The position numbers and the translations under genes are program-made. The notes under the pieces were generated by a model, which was given only the letters and a program-made list of their open reading frames with translations, was not told the DNA's origin and did no database searches. A stretch of 64,000 nt of DNA from Adenophora triphylla var. japonica (Eukaryota; Streptophyta; Magnoliopsida; Asterales; Campanulaceae), in NCBI GenBank assembly GCA_022495995.1, contig JAFEMH010000748.1, positions 326,501 to 390,500 of the forward strand, given 5' to 3'. Every line of letters begins with the position of its first letter. The stretch's first letter is position 1. Positions 43,261-55,189 of the stretch are shown here, one piece after another.

Positions 43261-44524
43261 ATGGAGAGAATTGTGAGTATGAGAAATCCACCCAAATTGT
43301 CCCAAAACTCTCAAATGCAATTCTTCACCAAGTTTAAAGAGCGGTCTCGGGAGATTATGCATGAGAGGAGGTCATTCTTTGAAGAAAGGTACAAGGTGAA
43401 GTGCTTATGGTCCCTCAAAGAATTGGTTCCGGACTACGACCTCTTGAGAGCTTCTTCATCATTTTGGGATACTAGAAGGCATGTCTTTTGCCTTTCTTAC
43501 AACGAGGTGGTCCCGACCGTCGAAGAATTTCGGGCCTTGCTTGGTGGTCCTGAGGTGGAAGGGATAGCGGTTCCTTTGCCTGGAGGGGCCTCTTTTGTTG
43601 ATAGATTGTGCAACCTCCTTCATCTTTCCCCGGAGGAAGCACAAGGTATGATCTGTGGTCCCGATCATTTTGATATTTCCGGTCTCCCTGATAGATTTAG
43701 GGGCTTAGGCTTGCTTGATGATGCATATTGGGACGCCTTTGCACTTTGCATGTTCGGGACCTTGTTCATGGTCTATTCCTTTGGGATTTGTCATCGGTCT
43801 CTCGCTAGATGTAGTCGTTCATTGTCGCTTGGGCGTAGACGTTGTACCTTTGATCTTGGGGGAGACTTTCCATGCTCTCGATAGGTCAAGCACGGAGACG
43901 GTATATGCACGGGGCAGCCCGTTCCTCTTGACTCGTGGCCGATGGAGCGCTTGGGGATTCTTCGGGAAACTCCCGATATGATCAAGCCTTAGACATTCGC
44001 CAGAGAGGGGTTGTCAGAGATTTTGATGATCGTGGCTCATGGGAGCGTTGGATGGCCGGTCGCCACGTAAGATATTCGATGGTCGTGCCTTGTTGGCGGG
44101 TGGAGACTCGCAGAGTGCTTCAGACGGGTCTCATGTGGTTATGCTTCCGGGCTTTCTCGCCCAGCCTTCTATATTCCGTCCTTGGTTCTCGAGACAGCTG
44201 CTTGGAGCAGTTCCTTTGGAGGACTTTGATGATATAGCCACCGTGGTGGTGGCTTCCCTTCTATGGATGATCCTTCGGTGTTTTCCTTCGTCCCGAGCAT
44301 GGAGGTATGACGTCTTTCCTCCTCGGGTTATCCTCAAAGGCGTCCGAGACCTCGTGTTCTTGACCACTTGGTACCCGGATTGGTACGAGAGGCATTTGGG
44401 AGAGACTCGTATGGCTATTTTGAGACGGCGTGAGGCCATTGTGGGTGCGGAGGACCCGACAGCTTCCGAGAGGAGGAGGGCCGAGGCGAGGGCCAACCCT
44501 CATGACAGAGCGGAGACGCCGTGA
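43261..44524 (+). pseudogene. Second antisense gene of element G (DUF7745-like), frameshifted
   Basis: The ATG at 43261 begins MERIVSMRNPPKLSQNSQMQ. The product contains SSFWDTRRHVFCLSYNEVVP followed by TVEEFRALLG, then DAYWDAFALCMFGTLFMV. After a frameshift near 43785 it continues as VDVVPLILGETFHAL. This order resembles proteins of Tat-element antisense genes that databases label DUF7745 or retrotransposon-related; that name is from memory and not checked. A second shift near 44000 leads to a C-terminal part (VVMLPGFLAQPSIFRPWFSR) and a basic, EAR-rich tail ending at the TGA 44522-44524. Function unknown. Confidence 0.6.
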
Positions 44525-45065
44525 CCGACTATGAGGCTTATGTCAAGAGACAGAGAGGAGGACTCCTATGCTACCGCCTAGGCTACAGGAGATGAGAGAT
44601 GATGCTAGTGGCCACTAAGGCCCCGACAGAGGCCGGTTTGATGGATCCTGCTCCTATACCAGTAGCTTGGTAGGAGGAAGACCGACATTTTTCCCGTTCG
44701 TAAGAAGAAGACTCGAAGGGGGAAGAAGAGGGGAGATGCCGCTCGAGTGGCATGGAGTGACTCGAGGTTTCCGAGCATCCCTTTCTTGTCATGGCGTACA
44801 CATTAGTTTGATTATGTATCTTAATTTCTTTTAGCAAAGCTGCCGCTGTAGGAATGAATCGGGCTTAGACTCATCAAAAAGTTTTTAACTTGTAATGAAT
44901 ATTTGAATTGCTTCGTAGTTTTTCGAGACGCTTTCATGGTCTCGATCGCTTGTATTGATGTCGAGTATGACTTTTATTTGTGCTTTAGACCGAACCGTTT
45001 CCGCCGCCTACGTTCCTCATTTTGAGGAGCTCAGTCTTCGTAGTTCAACCCGGTCGATTTTGTTT

Positions 45066-45096
<31 letters not shown>

Positions 45097-45123
45097 TTTT
45101 TTTTTTGGTGCAACCCCGTTTTT
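44525..45123. other. Spacer in G with CTACG hairpin (beta type II)
   Basis: No gene is seen. The minus strand at 45046 down to 45006 reads GAACTACGA, then CTCCTCA-aaa-TGAGGA, then ACGTAGGC, a beta type II hairpin. A long T-rich stretch lies at 45058-45106 (A-rich on the sense strand), matching the A-rich sequence before the hairpins in H. Confidence 0.6.
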
Positions 45124-45164
45124 TACCTAGGCCGCCCTTTTCGGGTTTTCAACCTAGTTGGGTA
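45124..45164 (-). other. CTAGR hairpin (alpha type) in G
   Basis: On the minus strand CTAGG and CCTAG arms enclose CCC-gaaaa-GGG. The G-C pair in the outer stem replaces A-T of B, with both sides changed. It lies immediately after the integrase end. Confidence 0.68.
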
Positions 45165-45900
45165 TTACTCTTTAGCACTCTTTTTCTTCTTTTTTGTTTT
45201 TTTTTTGACTCGTTGTTTTACGCGTAGTATCTGCGCAGCCTTGTCACCATTCACCGGGTGTACAAAGGGATTTCCGTCGAGGTCCGCAAGTTGCATGGCT
45301 CCTCCGAGAAGATCTTTTGGACGACGTATGGCCCGACCTGCACAGCTCCCATTTGCCGAGGGGGTTGACACGGACCGGGGGCTTTTCTTTCAAAACGAGA
45401 TCACCTTCTCGGATCTCCCGATGCTTTACTTTCTTGTCGAAGGCTCTGGCCATTCTCCCTTGGTAGGCTCGGATGTGTTCCATGGCCTTCAATCGGCATT
45501 TATCTAGCAGGCCAATTCATCATGGCGACTTTGGAGCCATTCGACCTCGTTGATCCGGCTTTCCAACAAAGACACCGGAGTGAGGGGATTTCCACTCGAT
45601 TGGGAGCACGGCTTCCATTCCGTATGTGAGGGCAAACGGTGTTTCCCGCTTGCCGTTCGACCGATGTTCTCAGAGCCCCAGAGTGCCAGTGTAGCTTCTG
45701 CCAATCTCTCGCCTGACACCATTTTCCTGATGATGTTTTCCAAAGTCTTGTTTGCCGCCTCGACGGCTCCGTTGGTTTGGGGCCCGTAAGGAGATGACTT
45801 GTGACGGGTTATTCTCGAATTCTCGCCAAATAGCCTTTCACATTCCCCTTCGAAGTGGGATCCATTATCTCGAGATGATCTCACCGGCAACCCGTATCTA
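45165..45900 (-). pseudogene. int: Integrase of element G, partial
   Basis: The core begins at 45890 with RDNGSHFEGECERLFGENS and ends with TNGAVEAANKTLE; 35 residues separate the aspartate and glutamate, as in D,D(35)E integrases. The zinc-binding N-terminus and first aspartate are absent. After a frame change the C-terminal domain follows (HIRAYQGRMARAFDKKVKHR then EIREGDLVLKEKP), and in another frame ADLDGNPFVHPVNGDKAAQI. The end is at about 45165. It is not functional. Confidence 0.85.
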
Positions 45901-47170
45901 CATATGATGTTCTCTTTGATGAAGAGGGCAACTTTCTTTGAGTTGAGGATCTTGTAGGATTTTGTAAGGCATCCTTTCCAGCTCCTTCAAGAAATCACCA
46001 ATCTCGCGTCTCTTTAGGCTCTTCCGCAGTTCCCAAATTCATACTTGTCAAAATCTCTTCGGCAGCTTGGGCTCGATTTTCCTCTTTCCGGACAACCTGC
46101 TTAAAGATTTTTTTTTTGTTTGGTTTTTTTTTTTGTTTAATGTGTCTGCTTCTCTATCTAATGAATTATTATTAAGTTTTTTTTTATTATTGATTTATCA
46201 TTAGTTAAGGTGGTAATCAAGGGATACTCAGAAAAGTTCATCATTTCATTAGGAACGAAAAGGAAGTACAAAGATTTGCTACAAACTCGTAGTCTTCAGC
46301 GTAGGGCCGTCTGACGACTCTAGAGACTCGACCTTAACAATGAAAGACTCCTGAGGACTTTTCCTAGACTCGACACAAAGGGATGGGAGACCAATCCAGC
46401 TTGGTGATCATTTGTTCTTTGGTCGCGGACGGGCTCGAGAGAGCTTCCCGATTCTTTAATGGCATTGCTGCCGCTGACCTCCCGACTCGGGAATTATACC
46501 GTGCTCCTTCCTCGATTGTCGCTACCATTTCTTTGACCGAGCCGAAATCAATCGTGTCCGGCACCTGGATCTCCTCCCCGAATAATCAAGCTGCATAATC
46601 TGACCATCCCAATCATCCGAAAAGACTTCGTGGCTTTGGCTTTCGGCACGGTCAATTCAAACTCGTGTTTCTGACCTTCCCGGCAAGTAGGAATTGTGGT
46701 TGTGAGCTTCTCGAACTGTTCCACTAGGCTTGGCACGCCTTTGAAAGTGTACTCACTCTTCATGGTAGTGGTAGCCCCGGTATCTTGGGTAGGTCCAGAA
46801 CATTCTACGGACCGGGTTAGCTTTGGCTCCCCCGAACTTGTTGAGGCTATCCCGTAGCTTTAGCCACCCTTCCGTAGGAGCGGGCTCTGTGATGTTACCC
46901 GGTTGTGTAGGACCCTTTACGAAGTAGTCACCAAATTAGGACCGAAAGGGAGAGATTTAGGGTCGTCGACCGGACCCTTCCCGTGGCGTTTCTCCCTTTT
47001 CCGGGCAATTTCTTTTCCTTTTGCGTGTCCACCGAGGAGGCCTCATATCCCGTGCCGTGGCGAGTTTTCTGTCCTTTCACCTCGACGAGTTTGTGAGTTC
47101 CTTTGTTGGTGCTTCCCTGCACCAAGGCCAGGTAGATAGCTCATCTTTCTCATCATTTTCAAGACCGGAA
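45901..47170 (-). other. Gap in G pol: reverse transcriptase and RNase H missing
   Basis: Between protease and integrase no YIDD, RNase H or tether motifs are found. Open frames at 46763-46548 and 46564-46364 (minus) give gag/pol-linker-like sequence (GGAMTTM-like features are absent) that I do not recognise. T-rich runs near 46106-46190 may mark a deletion junction. Confidence 0.55.
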
Positions 47171-47660
47171 GGGATTTTATCCCGGTGATTGTCGATCTAT
47201 GTTGCACACTTGGGCTTTGGGAGGCTCGACCGTGAAGCCCGTTAGCATGAGACCTTCCTCATCATGTTTGATTTCCGTAATAGGTATTCCACCCGTATCC
47301 GTGCCCTCCAAGGTGACTAAATCCCCATAAATGGTTGTCGTGTCCCCATTCGAGATGAATTTCACACACCGGTGGAGGCTTCGAGGCGACCCTTGACTCC
47401 GATGCACCAAGGTCTTCCCAATAAGGCATTAAAAGTGATCGGGATGTCAATAACCCGGAATTCCACAGTATCAATTTCTCGTCCAAACCAGAGGTCCAAG
47501 GTAGCAACTCCAAGGACTCGCCGAGATGTCGAGTCGTAAGCTTGACTGTGAGGGAGGAAGGCTTCAAGTCTCGTAGTCTTGATATCAAGGTGCTCATGAT
47601 CTTTGCCGGAAGAATGTTCATTCCGGACCCATTATCAACCAGACCCGAGGAAGGCGTCGT
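47171..47660 (-). pseudogene. pro: Aspartic protease region of element G, frameshifted
   Basis: Read over two frames, the minus strand gives DNGSGMNILPAKIMSTLI near 47640-47590, then a YDSTSRR-like segment near 47540, LDLWFGREIDTVEF, and ITFNALLGRPW near 47420. This is the aspartic protease fold of Tat elements, with DNGS at the active site and the closing LGRPW. It is split by at least one frameshift near 47540. Confidence 0.75.
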
Positions 47661-49765
47661 TCATCCAATTGGACCGTGATGAAGAGAGGCTCGTTATGAT
47701 CACCCAAATTGAGGGAGGTCGAGATCTGTGAAAGTGATTATGTTCCCGTAGTGGATGTTTCCAATCACTCGTACCACGTCATCGGGAGTAGCATCAATAG
47801 GGACCAAGGTACGGGCTGCTTTCTTCCAGCCTTTAGCTTGTGGGGATAGGATGAAGTGAGCAGGACCACAGAGATGTTGGCCTCGTGTTTGCTTCCAACC
47901 GGGTGAGCACGGGATCCTCTTTTCCGGGTCGAGTTTCTACCGTCTTAGCATAGGGGCGGCGGTTCTCCCCGGTGCTTGATCTCGTGGCCTTCTTATCTCG
48001 CCTTGGGATTCCTCGAAGATTTGCCCGATCGGGTCAACATGTTAACTTCCTCATCGCCGCTTCTTGACTGGATTTCTTCAACGCCGCTAAGGTCAATCTG
48101 GGAGCCTTTTTGCTATCGGCCACCGGTCCCGACGGAGTCTAGCAACGGTGAGGGGCCGAGCCGCATCGGCTCCTTCCCGGGCGGCTCTTATGACCGCTTC
48201 CCAAGTCATGTGCCTTGAGTCTGGGTTGTGTTGTTGCCCTCGATGGCCCACAGAGCTAGGGCGTCCTCGGATTCGCTCTCATAGCCTGTCTTGCTCATAG
48301 TTATCATGCAACAAGAGTCGCTATTATCGGGACTCGGCGGCTTTTCGATCTCATCCCCTGGATGGCCCACAGAATTATGGCTATCAGCCTCCATTTCATC
48401 GTACATCCTTTTTCTTTCAATCTTGCAAGTAGGGCAGCCACAAGTGAAGGATAGGCAACGTTCCCCTCGAGTTTGATGTAGCAGCTCGATAGATCCGTGT
48501 CCAAATAAGGAGCACCCGGGTCCATTGTCGCACCGGAGCAATTAGGAAGGCGTCATGTGGATTCATAGGTATGAAGGCCACCGGGAGACGTTCGATCAAT
48601 AACCCTTTTCAATGATTGCAAGCACTCGCTGCGCTCAGCGGCCCGGTTGTGACCCTTACGGTCGTTATGCCATCCGTTCTGAAAGAAGAAAAAGATCCGA
48701 TGACGTTTACGAATTCTTCATCTTCCGTGGCCGAAACCCTCCATTCTCGACCTGCTTCAATAAACCCTTTCCATTCACCAACAGTTCTTATAAGGAACAT
48801 TGTGTTCTAGGATTTTTGATATGTACGGATCTCGGGCGCGGGCTTTGTTGTCCCTCATCCTCTCGAAGTATCCGGACACCGACCACGGGTGCATCTTATG
48901 AGGTGCTCTTGGGGTCCATCCCTACTCGGCATTTGACTTGCATTTTCCGGTGGTCCTTCATCGTCGCTTGGCCGACAACCAACCATTGTGCCTGGCTCCC
49001 ATGAGCTCATTTCCGGTCCCGATTGTTCCGGTTTCCGGATCCGGGCCTCGCTGACTCTTCGCTCTCGTCATCATCATCGTCGCCGTCGTCGGAATCATCT
49101 TCCCATACTACCGGGATTTCGGCGAGAGGGAACGCCGATCAAACCCGTTAGGGGAATATGGGTGCGTGTAGCAGAAATTGTCATATGCTCCCATTCCCGG
49201 AAGTGGTAATTGTGACTCGCCTTCTCCTCCCAAAAACCGCGGGGAAGAGTGAGAGGGGTGGCACGTATTTGACACTGTGTAGAATGTAGAAGGATTCTTC
49301 CTCCTCCGATTCTTCGCCGTTCTCGGGATCATATTCGGCCTTTCCCAAAGCCAACTTGCGAAGTGTACTAGCTCCAAGTGCTCTTCGGCCTCTTTGCCGA
49401 TAAGCCCCAAGACAGCGCCCGCCGAAGCTTTCTTGTTCGATTCTTGTCGATTGTTCTAACCATCTTGTGTAAATGGTTCTTTCAGGTTTTGACCGGAATG
49501 TACCCCAGCTTCTCCAAGATCGGCTTTCCTTCATCCGAGATATAGCGGGCCTCGTATTCTTGCAAGGAGTCTCGTCATGAGACCAAGGTGGGCCGATTCG
49601 CTCGATATCCTCAAGGCCGAGGGGAATCCGAATTCAGATCCTCGACGAGGTTGGCCACGGGTATTTGGGGACCTTCATCGGCATCTTCCCGGGCATGCGA
49701 AGGTTCTCCGCATTCAATCATATTCACCTGATTATGGTTCCTCGGAAGAGGATTTTTTGATCGTA
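47661..49765 (-). other. Degenerate segment between gag and protease of G
   Basis: Several open minus-strand pieces (49534-49181 and 48541-48206) are in the expected place for the gag C-terminus and protease linker. One contains acidic SEDALALWAIEGNNTTQTQG. I do not recognise a domain. Confidence 0.4.
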
Positions 49766-51829
49766 TTAGGCCCTTCGGGGCCTTCCAACTTTCCTTGCTC
49801 TATCGCCCCTCGGATTGCCTTTTTCAGAGTGAAGCGCTTGTCCTGTTAGATATCCATGGGCTTGATGAAAAGCACAATACTTTGTAGTATCCACGGGAGC
49901 ATTTGGATTCCTGGGTTGGAAATTCTCCAAAGGCCGCAGCAAGCCTTCTTTCACCAGTCCCCTAAAGATGTCATTCAGAGGCATTCCAAAGTTTTCGAGG
50001 TTCATGACCCGTGGTCCGGGCTCGGCCGGTTTTCTCGGGAGCAAAAGGAGTTGTGTTATTACATTCCCGTCCCGCATAGTTAATCATCTCTTTGCCTTTA
50101 GCAGAGCAAGGCGTGTTTGCGAGGAGCCCGATATCTCGTAAGGTGCAAAGAATGGCTGCCGATTGTAAGCCTTTTCAAACTTAGCCGCGGAGTTAACCAT
50201 GGCCCGTAAGTCTCGAGTACGGGAAGTGACCGAGGGAGGCTCTCGATGTGGTTTCAGCATGACCGGAAGATGTCCATTGTTCCTCTTCGGAAGGAGGGAT
50301 GGCCATTTCGCCGAGTTTCGTATTCCACCGCTTGTAAAAGTCCCCAACATTCTCATCGGACGCCGCACCGTTGTTTGTAGGTCAACCCTATTTGTTTCCC
50401 ATTCCAAGTTGGCTTTATATTTCTCTCGTAAAGGCATTAGTAATCTGGTCCCACGTAGCCCCGGCTTCGGGTTTTAAACTAAGAACCATTTTGAGAGCAC
50501 CGGACTTCAAAGATAGATCAAATAGTCACCAACCGCCGATTGGTACATCCTTTCGCCTTCATCGCCAAGGTATATGTGTCCAAATGGGTTTTCGGGCATG
50601 CGGTACCATCAAAGAGGTCTAGATTTGGCATAACAAATTTGCGAGGCAGGGGAACAATGGAGTCCGGTCCGTAGGCCGGAAAGCGTACTTCTTGGGCCAA
50701 TTCGCCGATCCGCGCTTTCATTTCCTTGTGTTGTTCCATGAACCAAAGGCCGATGAGGGTCTTGTGGTGGAACCATGGCATTCAAGCTAGTGGCCGAGCT
50801 AGAGAGAGGAGCTACCACCGGCGGCAGATCGTGGAGGGAACGGCCGATCCGGGGACGTAGGTGAAAACCCGTCCCGGCCCAAATTACCCCCTGGGAGCAT
50901 TAGTAGGAGCTCGGGCGAAGGGATAGAACTCTTGCGGCTCGCCGTTGATTTTCAACCGGCAAAGTAGGTGGAGGCAGCCCCGATGTAGCCGGATAGCTTC
51001 GGGATTTCCTGAGCGGGGCCCATAAGTAGGCTTAGGTGCGGGTTGCCGTCCCCGATCGTTGAATTGCATGGCCGGGCCGAGGCGATGGTGTATAACCCGT
51101 GGGGTACTGCGGTCCCGGTGATTCTCGATGAAACTGGGATGGAGGTTTGGTAACCCATTAAACCCCGAGTGAGAAATAGGTTTGTGAAAGCCATGTGGAG
51201 GAGCAATGAGCTAGCATCATTCTCGAGGAGGGGCTCCCGACGGCCGCTGAGGCATGCCGAACCGTTGTTGTGGCCCTTTGAACCGTTGCCGCGAAGGTCC
51301 GGATTGATCGGTTCCAAACCGTGGTGGGATCCCGATTAGCCGTGGTATTCCGAGATAAGCCCCAACCATGAGAAGACATTCCGTACCGATTTTGCCCCCA
51401 ACCGATTTGTCGCCGTCGGCCGCATGGATCCGGTGATCTCGTGGTTGGGGAGCCGGGCCGACCCGAAGATCGAGGAGCATGGGTTCTCGGTATTGGTACC
51501 ATAGGAGGTGGGCGGTGGCATCCTGGAGTAATCGTGGCGACCGAGAGCGGGATTGGCATCCTCGTCTTCTTCCACGGTGAAGGTGCCATCGGGATTGAGG
51601 CCGGCGGCCAAACCGTGGCTCTTAATAGCCTCCATAAGGCTATTCACCGTGCTTCCCGTCGTAACCTCATCTCGTTCTCGCTAACCGATTCCACCGTTGT
51701 TCGTCCGAGGGGTCCCGGAGGCGGAGTGACGTTATCCCCATCATTACCGGCTGATGCAGACATTCTGAAACCCGGAGTCGGAACAAACGGTGAAGCTGAT
51801 GACGCGCTTGACTCTTCCCAACTAATCAA
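49766..51829 (-). pseudogene. gag: Gag of element G, frameshifted
   Basis: The likely start is the ATG at 51763 (MSASAGNDGDNVTPPPGPLG); the frame is open from 51829. A proline/arginine-rich N-terminal region follows (SLMEAIKSHGLAAGLNPDG). The capsid-like core is recognisable at FVMPNLDLFDGTACPKTHLD (about 50650-50590) and again at 50437-50084. The zinc-knuckle variant starts YCAFHQAHGY near 49870, but its last cysteine is lost in a frameshift. At least three frame changes occur. It cannot make intact gag. Confidence 0.78.
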
Positions 51830-53242
51830 ACGATGACCCGGTGTCCGGAACCAACCTTTGTGAGGAGCTGCGGGGAAAAGGGCACGAAGGTTCAGATGTC
51901 TGGGAATTGAAGGAGGGTAAGTGTTTGGGCATTGGGCTCATGCAACATGCTGTTATTTGTTCATGTTTACTTAAAACATGTCTTATTAACCTAATCGGTT
52001 GGAAAAAATTGCTCTTCTTTTTCGCAAACTACTCTGGATCCTGGATCAGTGGGCCTCGTCACTACGTCTATAAGCCCCTCATATTCCACCTGTATTTCGA
52101 CCTCCCAGGGTGGACAGCCCCGGGCGAGGGTCCTATAGGGCAAGCGGGTCCCACCGACCGAAAGAAAAACGGTCCTAAAAGTCTGGCGGGTAATCGTGTC
52201 TTAACGAGCATTCTATGTAAATTACGGACAAAGCTGACATCAAAGTCAAGATCATGTCCGAGAGCTCGACAAAAAGTCGGCATGATTTGGACTGATAAGC
52301 GTCCACGATTGATCTTGACTTGTCGTCAGTTAGGCCGTAATTAGGCATGGAATAATCATTAATCCTTGATGACTCAGTGTCAATGCTGGGAGTCAGTGTA
52401 TAATTTGTGCCGCCGAGCCGAAGTCAAGGCGCCGGTCAATATCTTGGTCAACGTCTGCGGCGGAAAACCGGCAGCAATTCGACTGATTAGGGTCCCCGAA
52501 AGCTATTGAGTCGGTATGCCGACAAAGGCTTGAAAGGAAAGGTCTATACACGTACGTGGCATGACACAGCCGTAACTAAAAACCAACCGGGTCTCGGACA
52601 AAGTGTGTCACGGACAAGTGCATGGTCGACACGAGGCTCCATGGGATGTTTGGGTAGTCCTGTGCTTGCACCGAGAGGCGTAATAAGACCAAACGGGCCG
52701 CGACAAGGATTTCCCCGGGTTAGGGACGTAGTGTGCAGTGTACGGTCACGTGCGCGTAGTGTGCAAGCAGTCTATCTTCTTTTTCTGAGTAAAATAGAAA
52801 TTTTTTATGTGTCTTTAAAAATATGATGCATGATTTTTTTTTGAAAATTTTCTTTTTTTTTTTTGAAAATTTTTTTTTGAATTTTTTTTTGAATTTTTTT
52901 TTTTTGAATTTTTTTTTTGAAATGAGCACGTAAGCACATAAGCACAAAAATTCCGACAGTTAGGGACATGATTCCGACAGTCAAAATTTTGACTTTTTCC
53001 GAGGCGGCCAAAACAACACGAAAATGTGCAAAAATCAACACACACAACAAATGATTTTTAAAGCCGGGACGGAAGCTTGACCCTCAAAAGCTTTTCTTTT
53101 TTTTTTTGAAAACGGTGATACCGGTACGTGGGATTGTTAAACCACAATTTATCCCCGACTCGTGTTAGGAGGCAATAACGGGAAGTTTAATGGTTTCCAC
53201 CAATATACCAAGTATCATTTTTTTTTTGTAAAAGCTTATTTG
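51830..53242 (-). other. 5' leader of element G
   Basis: Noncoding. A ~120-nt block at 52167 down to 52030 matches 29727-29846 in the H leader, including the closing arms. A T-rich stretch with tttttttgaa repeats lies at 52828-52922. The last 150 bp before the PBS match the H leader at 28440-28560. Confidence 0.6.
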
Positions 53243-53260
53243 TCCCCAGCGGAGTCGCCA
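53243..53260 (-). promoter_or_regulatory. Primer binding site of G (perfect tRNA-Arg match)
   Basis: TGGCGACTCCGCTGGGGA on the minus strand is complementary to the last 18 nt of a plant tRNA-Arg (ending GGAGTCG plus CCA). It lies one base from the 5' LTR. Confidence 0.88.
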
Positions 53261-53261
53261 C

Positions 53262-55009
53262 TGTGATGATGTGCCACCAAAATTTTTCCGAAAGGGCTTT
53301 GAAATTTTTTGTTTCTTTGAAAAACCTATCGAAAAAGACCGGAGTCGCCACGCCATTTTTGTTTTAAGGGCCAAAACTTTGAAAAATGCCCGGGATTAGA
53401 GATTTGGGTTCGGAGGTCATGTTACACGCCGGGAAGGACGTTAGTGTGCACCCGGAATGCCTCGTAAAACGAGTCTTCCAAGCTGAAAATCATTTGTTAT
53501 GTGTGTGTGTGTGTGTTACTTTGGCCAAAATAAGTTGAAAATCAGAAAAGTAAAAATTGGGAATTCTTTATTAGACTTAGGACAGATCCCATGATTTTTT
53601 GTGTGATTTTTGGGTTGAGATTTGGTACTCAAAAGATTTTTGGAAGTTGAAGAACACTTCTGCCAGAATGAAAAAGGCAGTGGACACTTGATTTTGAAAT
53701 AGATTTAAGGGCTTTAAAACTTCATAATCTGAGAAAACTCAGAGAATGAAAGTTGTTCCAGACACCTTAAATAAGATTTCTGTGAAAGAATTTTCCATTT
53801 CGGAGAAGATTTGAGGACCCAAAACCCTCTGGAAATCTCAGATATGAGATCTGGACTCTCAGAGACTGGTGATCTGACCTTTAAAAGAAAATTTGAAAAA
53901 GGGGATTTTACTCACGCAAAAAATAAAGTAAAAATATGTCTGGAAAGCTCTGGATGTTGGCTACAAAAAGTGTTTTGTAGTCAATACCAAACTCCAAGTT
54001 TATCTGTGTCCAAAAAATTAGACCATGGACTGGGGTCTTAGAAAATTGCTACTGGACAGCAACTTCTCAAGAAAGAAAAACATGATTTAAAGGGGGATTT
54101 GGCATCCATGCTTGTCCCCATTTCCCTAGGTTTTTATTAGTGATCACTTGACATTTTAGTGGTGAATCAACTATATCAAACCATCCTTGGGGTACATTAG
54201 GACTAAGCACTTCATTTGCTTGGGAAGGGGAATTTTATCCTTTGAAAATGAGATTTGATGTATGAAAATGAGTTTTAGGGTTTTGAAAATGTGTTTTCTT
54301 TGCAAGAAAGTAAGAAAACTTTGAAAATAATGTAGATCCTTGTAGAAGATCATCCATGGAGATGAACTTCCATGGTGATCTTCTTGGATCTAGGGCAAGA
54401 AGATGAATGAACTATATTTTGTAGCTTGAAAATGCATGCATGGATGAATTTTAGGGTAAGGAGAGGGAGGTTATACCTATCTTCCTTGTATTTTGTGTTT
54501 GAAGGCTTGAATGTAAGAGTGTTTAAGGCTTGAATATGAGAGTGTTTAAGTGAGTGTGATTTTGGTTGAATAGTGGAGAAAAAGGTGACAATTCTATGGA
54601 ATTCTCACTGTTTTCTCCCTATTTTCGCCAAAGTGCAGTTGAGGAAATGTGTTCTTCTCCCTATTTTTGAGACTGGAGGGCTCAATTTATAGCCCTCTGA
54701 AAAATGCAAACTCATCCGCGCGGATAGGACCTTGAGCGTGCACTGTTCATTAAATGCCGTCTGTGCTTTGGACAAGAGGAATATTTTTCAAAAAAAATCA
54801 AATTAACAGCCAGTTTTTGTTCCAGCCATTTCTATTTTTGGTTTTTCTTATTTCTTTTGCTTTTTTGATTCATTTCCTTGGTTTATCCTTAAATAACAAT
54901 GCCCACTTTGCCCTTGCTTTGTTAGAAATGTTAGGAATTGTTAGGAATGTTATAACTTTCGTTAATTTTCTAACGAAAATTCTAACAAGCTCAAATTGGA
55001 GCACTTACA
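53262..55009 (-). repeat. 5' LTR of element G (1,748 bp)
   Basis: It matches the 3' LTR nearly base for base, differing in a TG repeat near 53500, in short indels near 54760-54820 and in scattered bases. The TATA box is at 54684-54691 (minus) and the palindrome ATCCGCGCGGAT at 54714-54725. The right flank ggagg completes the target-site duplication. Confidence 0.93.
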
Positions 55010-55064
55010 GGAGGGCTGGACGATGATCTGGGAGATCGGATGACTAGACCTTTGGAGAAAGGAT

Positions 55065-55108
55065 TCCTACGTATCCCTGGGAGGGAATCAAGTCAAATTG
55101 TAGTTCGG
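55065..55108 (-). other. CTACG hairpin (beta type I) in F2
   Basis: On the minus strand GAACTACAA, then GATTCCC, then GGGATACGTAGG. The inner stem TCCC/GGGA is intact and the outer stem has one lost pair. Confidence 0.6.
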
Positions 55109-55189
55109 AACGAAACTGACAAGAAGCAAGGAATGGTAGAGATGTGCTTTCATACCTTCGCTGTGCTTACCTGTAGCTGTCGGAGGGTC

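Larger units (their letters stand above)
24308..55009 (-). mobile_element. Element G: Tat-type element with gag, protease, integrase and two antisense genes
   Basis: LTRs at 24308-26070 (3') and 53262-55009 (5') are flanked by a perfect 5-bp duplication, ggagg (24303-24307 and 55010-55014). Element order, right to left: PBS, leader, gag, protease, integrase, conserved hairpins, two plus-strand antisense genes, then three kinds of tandem array, PPT. Reverse transcriptase and RNase H are missing. Element H is inserted in one of the arrays. G itself sits inside F2, about 90 bp from the F2 3' LTR. Confidence 0.93.

Noticed and set aside
53243..53260. tRNA-Arg sequence as a tRNA gene
   Set aside because: Only the last 18 nt are matched, in complement, next to an LTR, as a primer binding site should be. 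No full tRNA fold is present.
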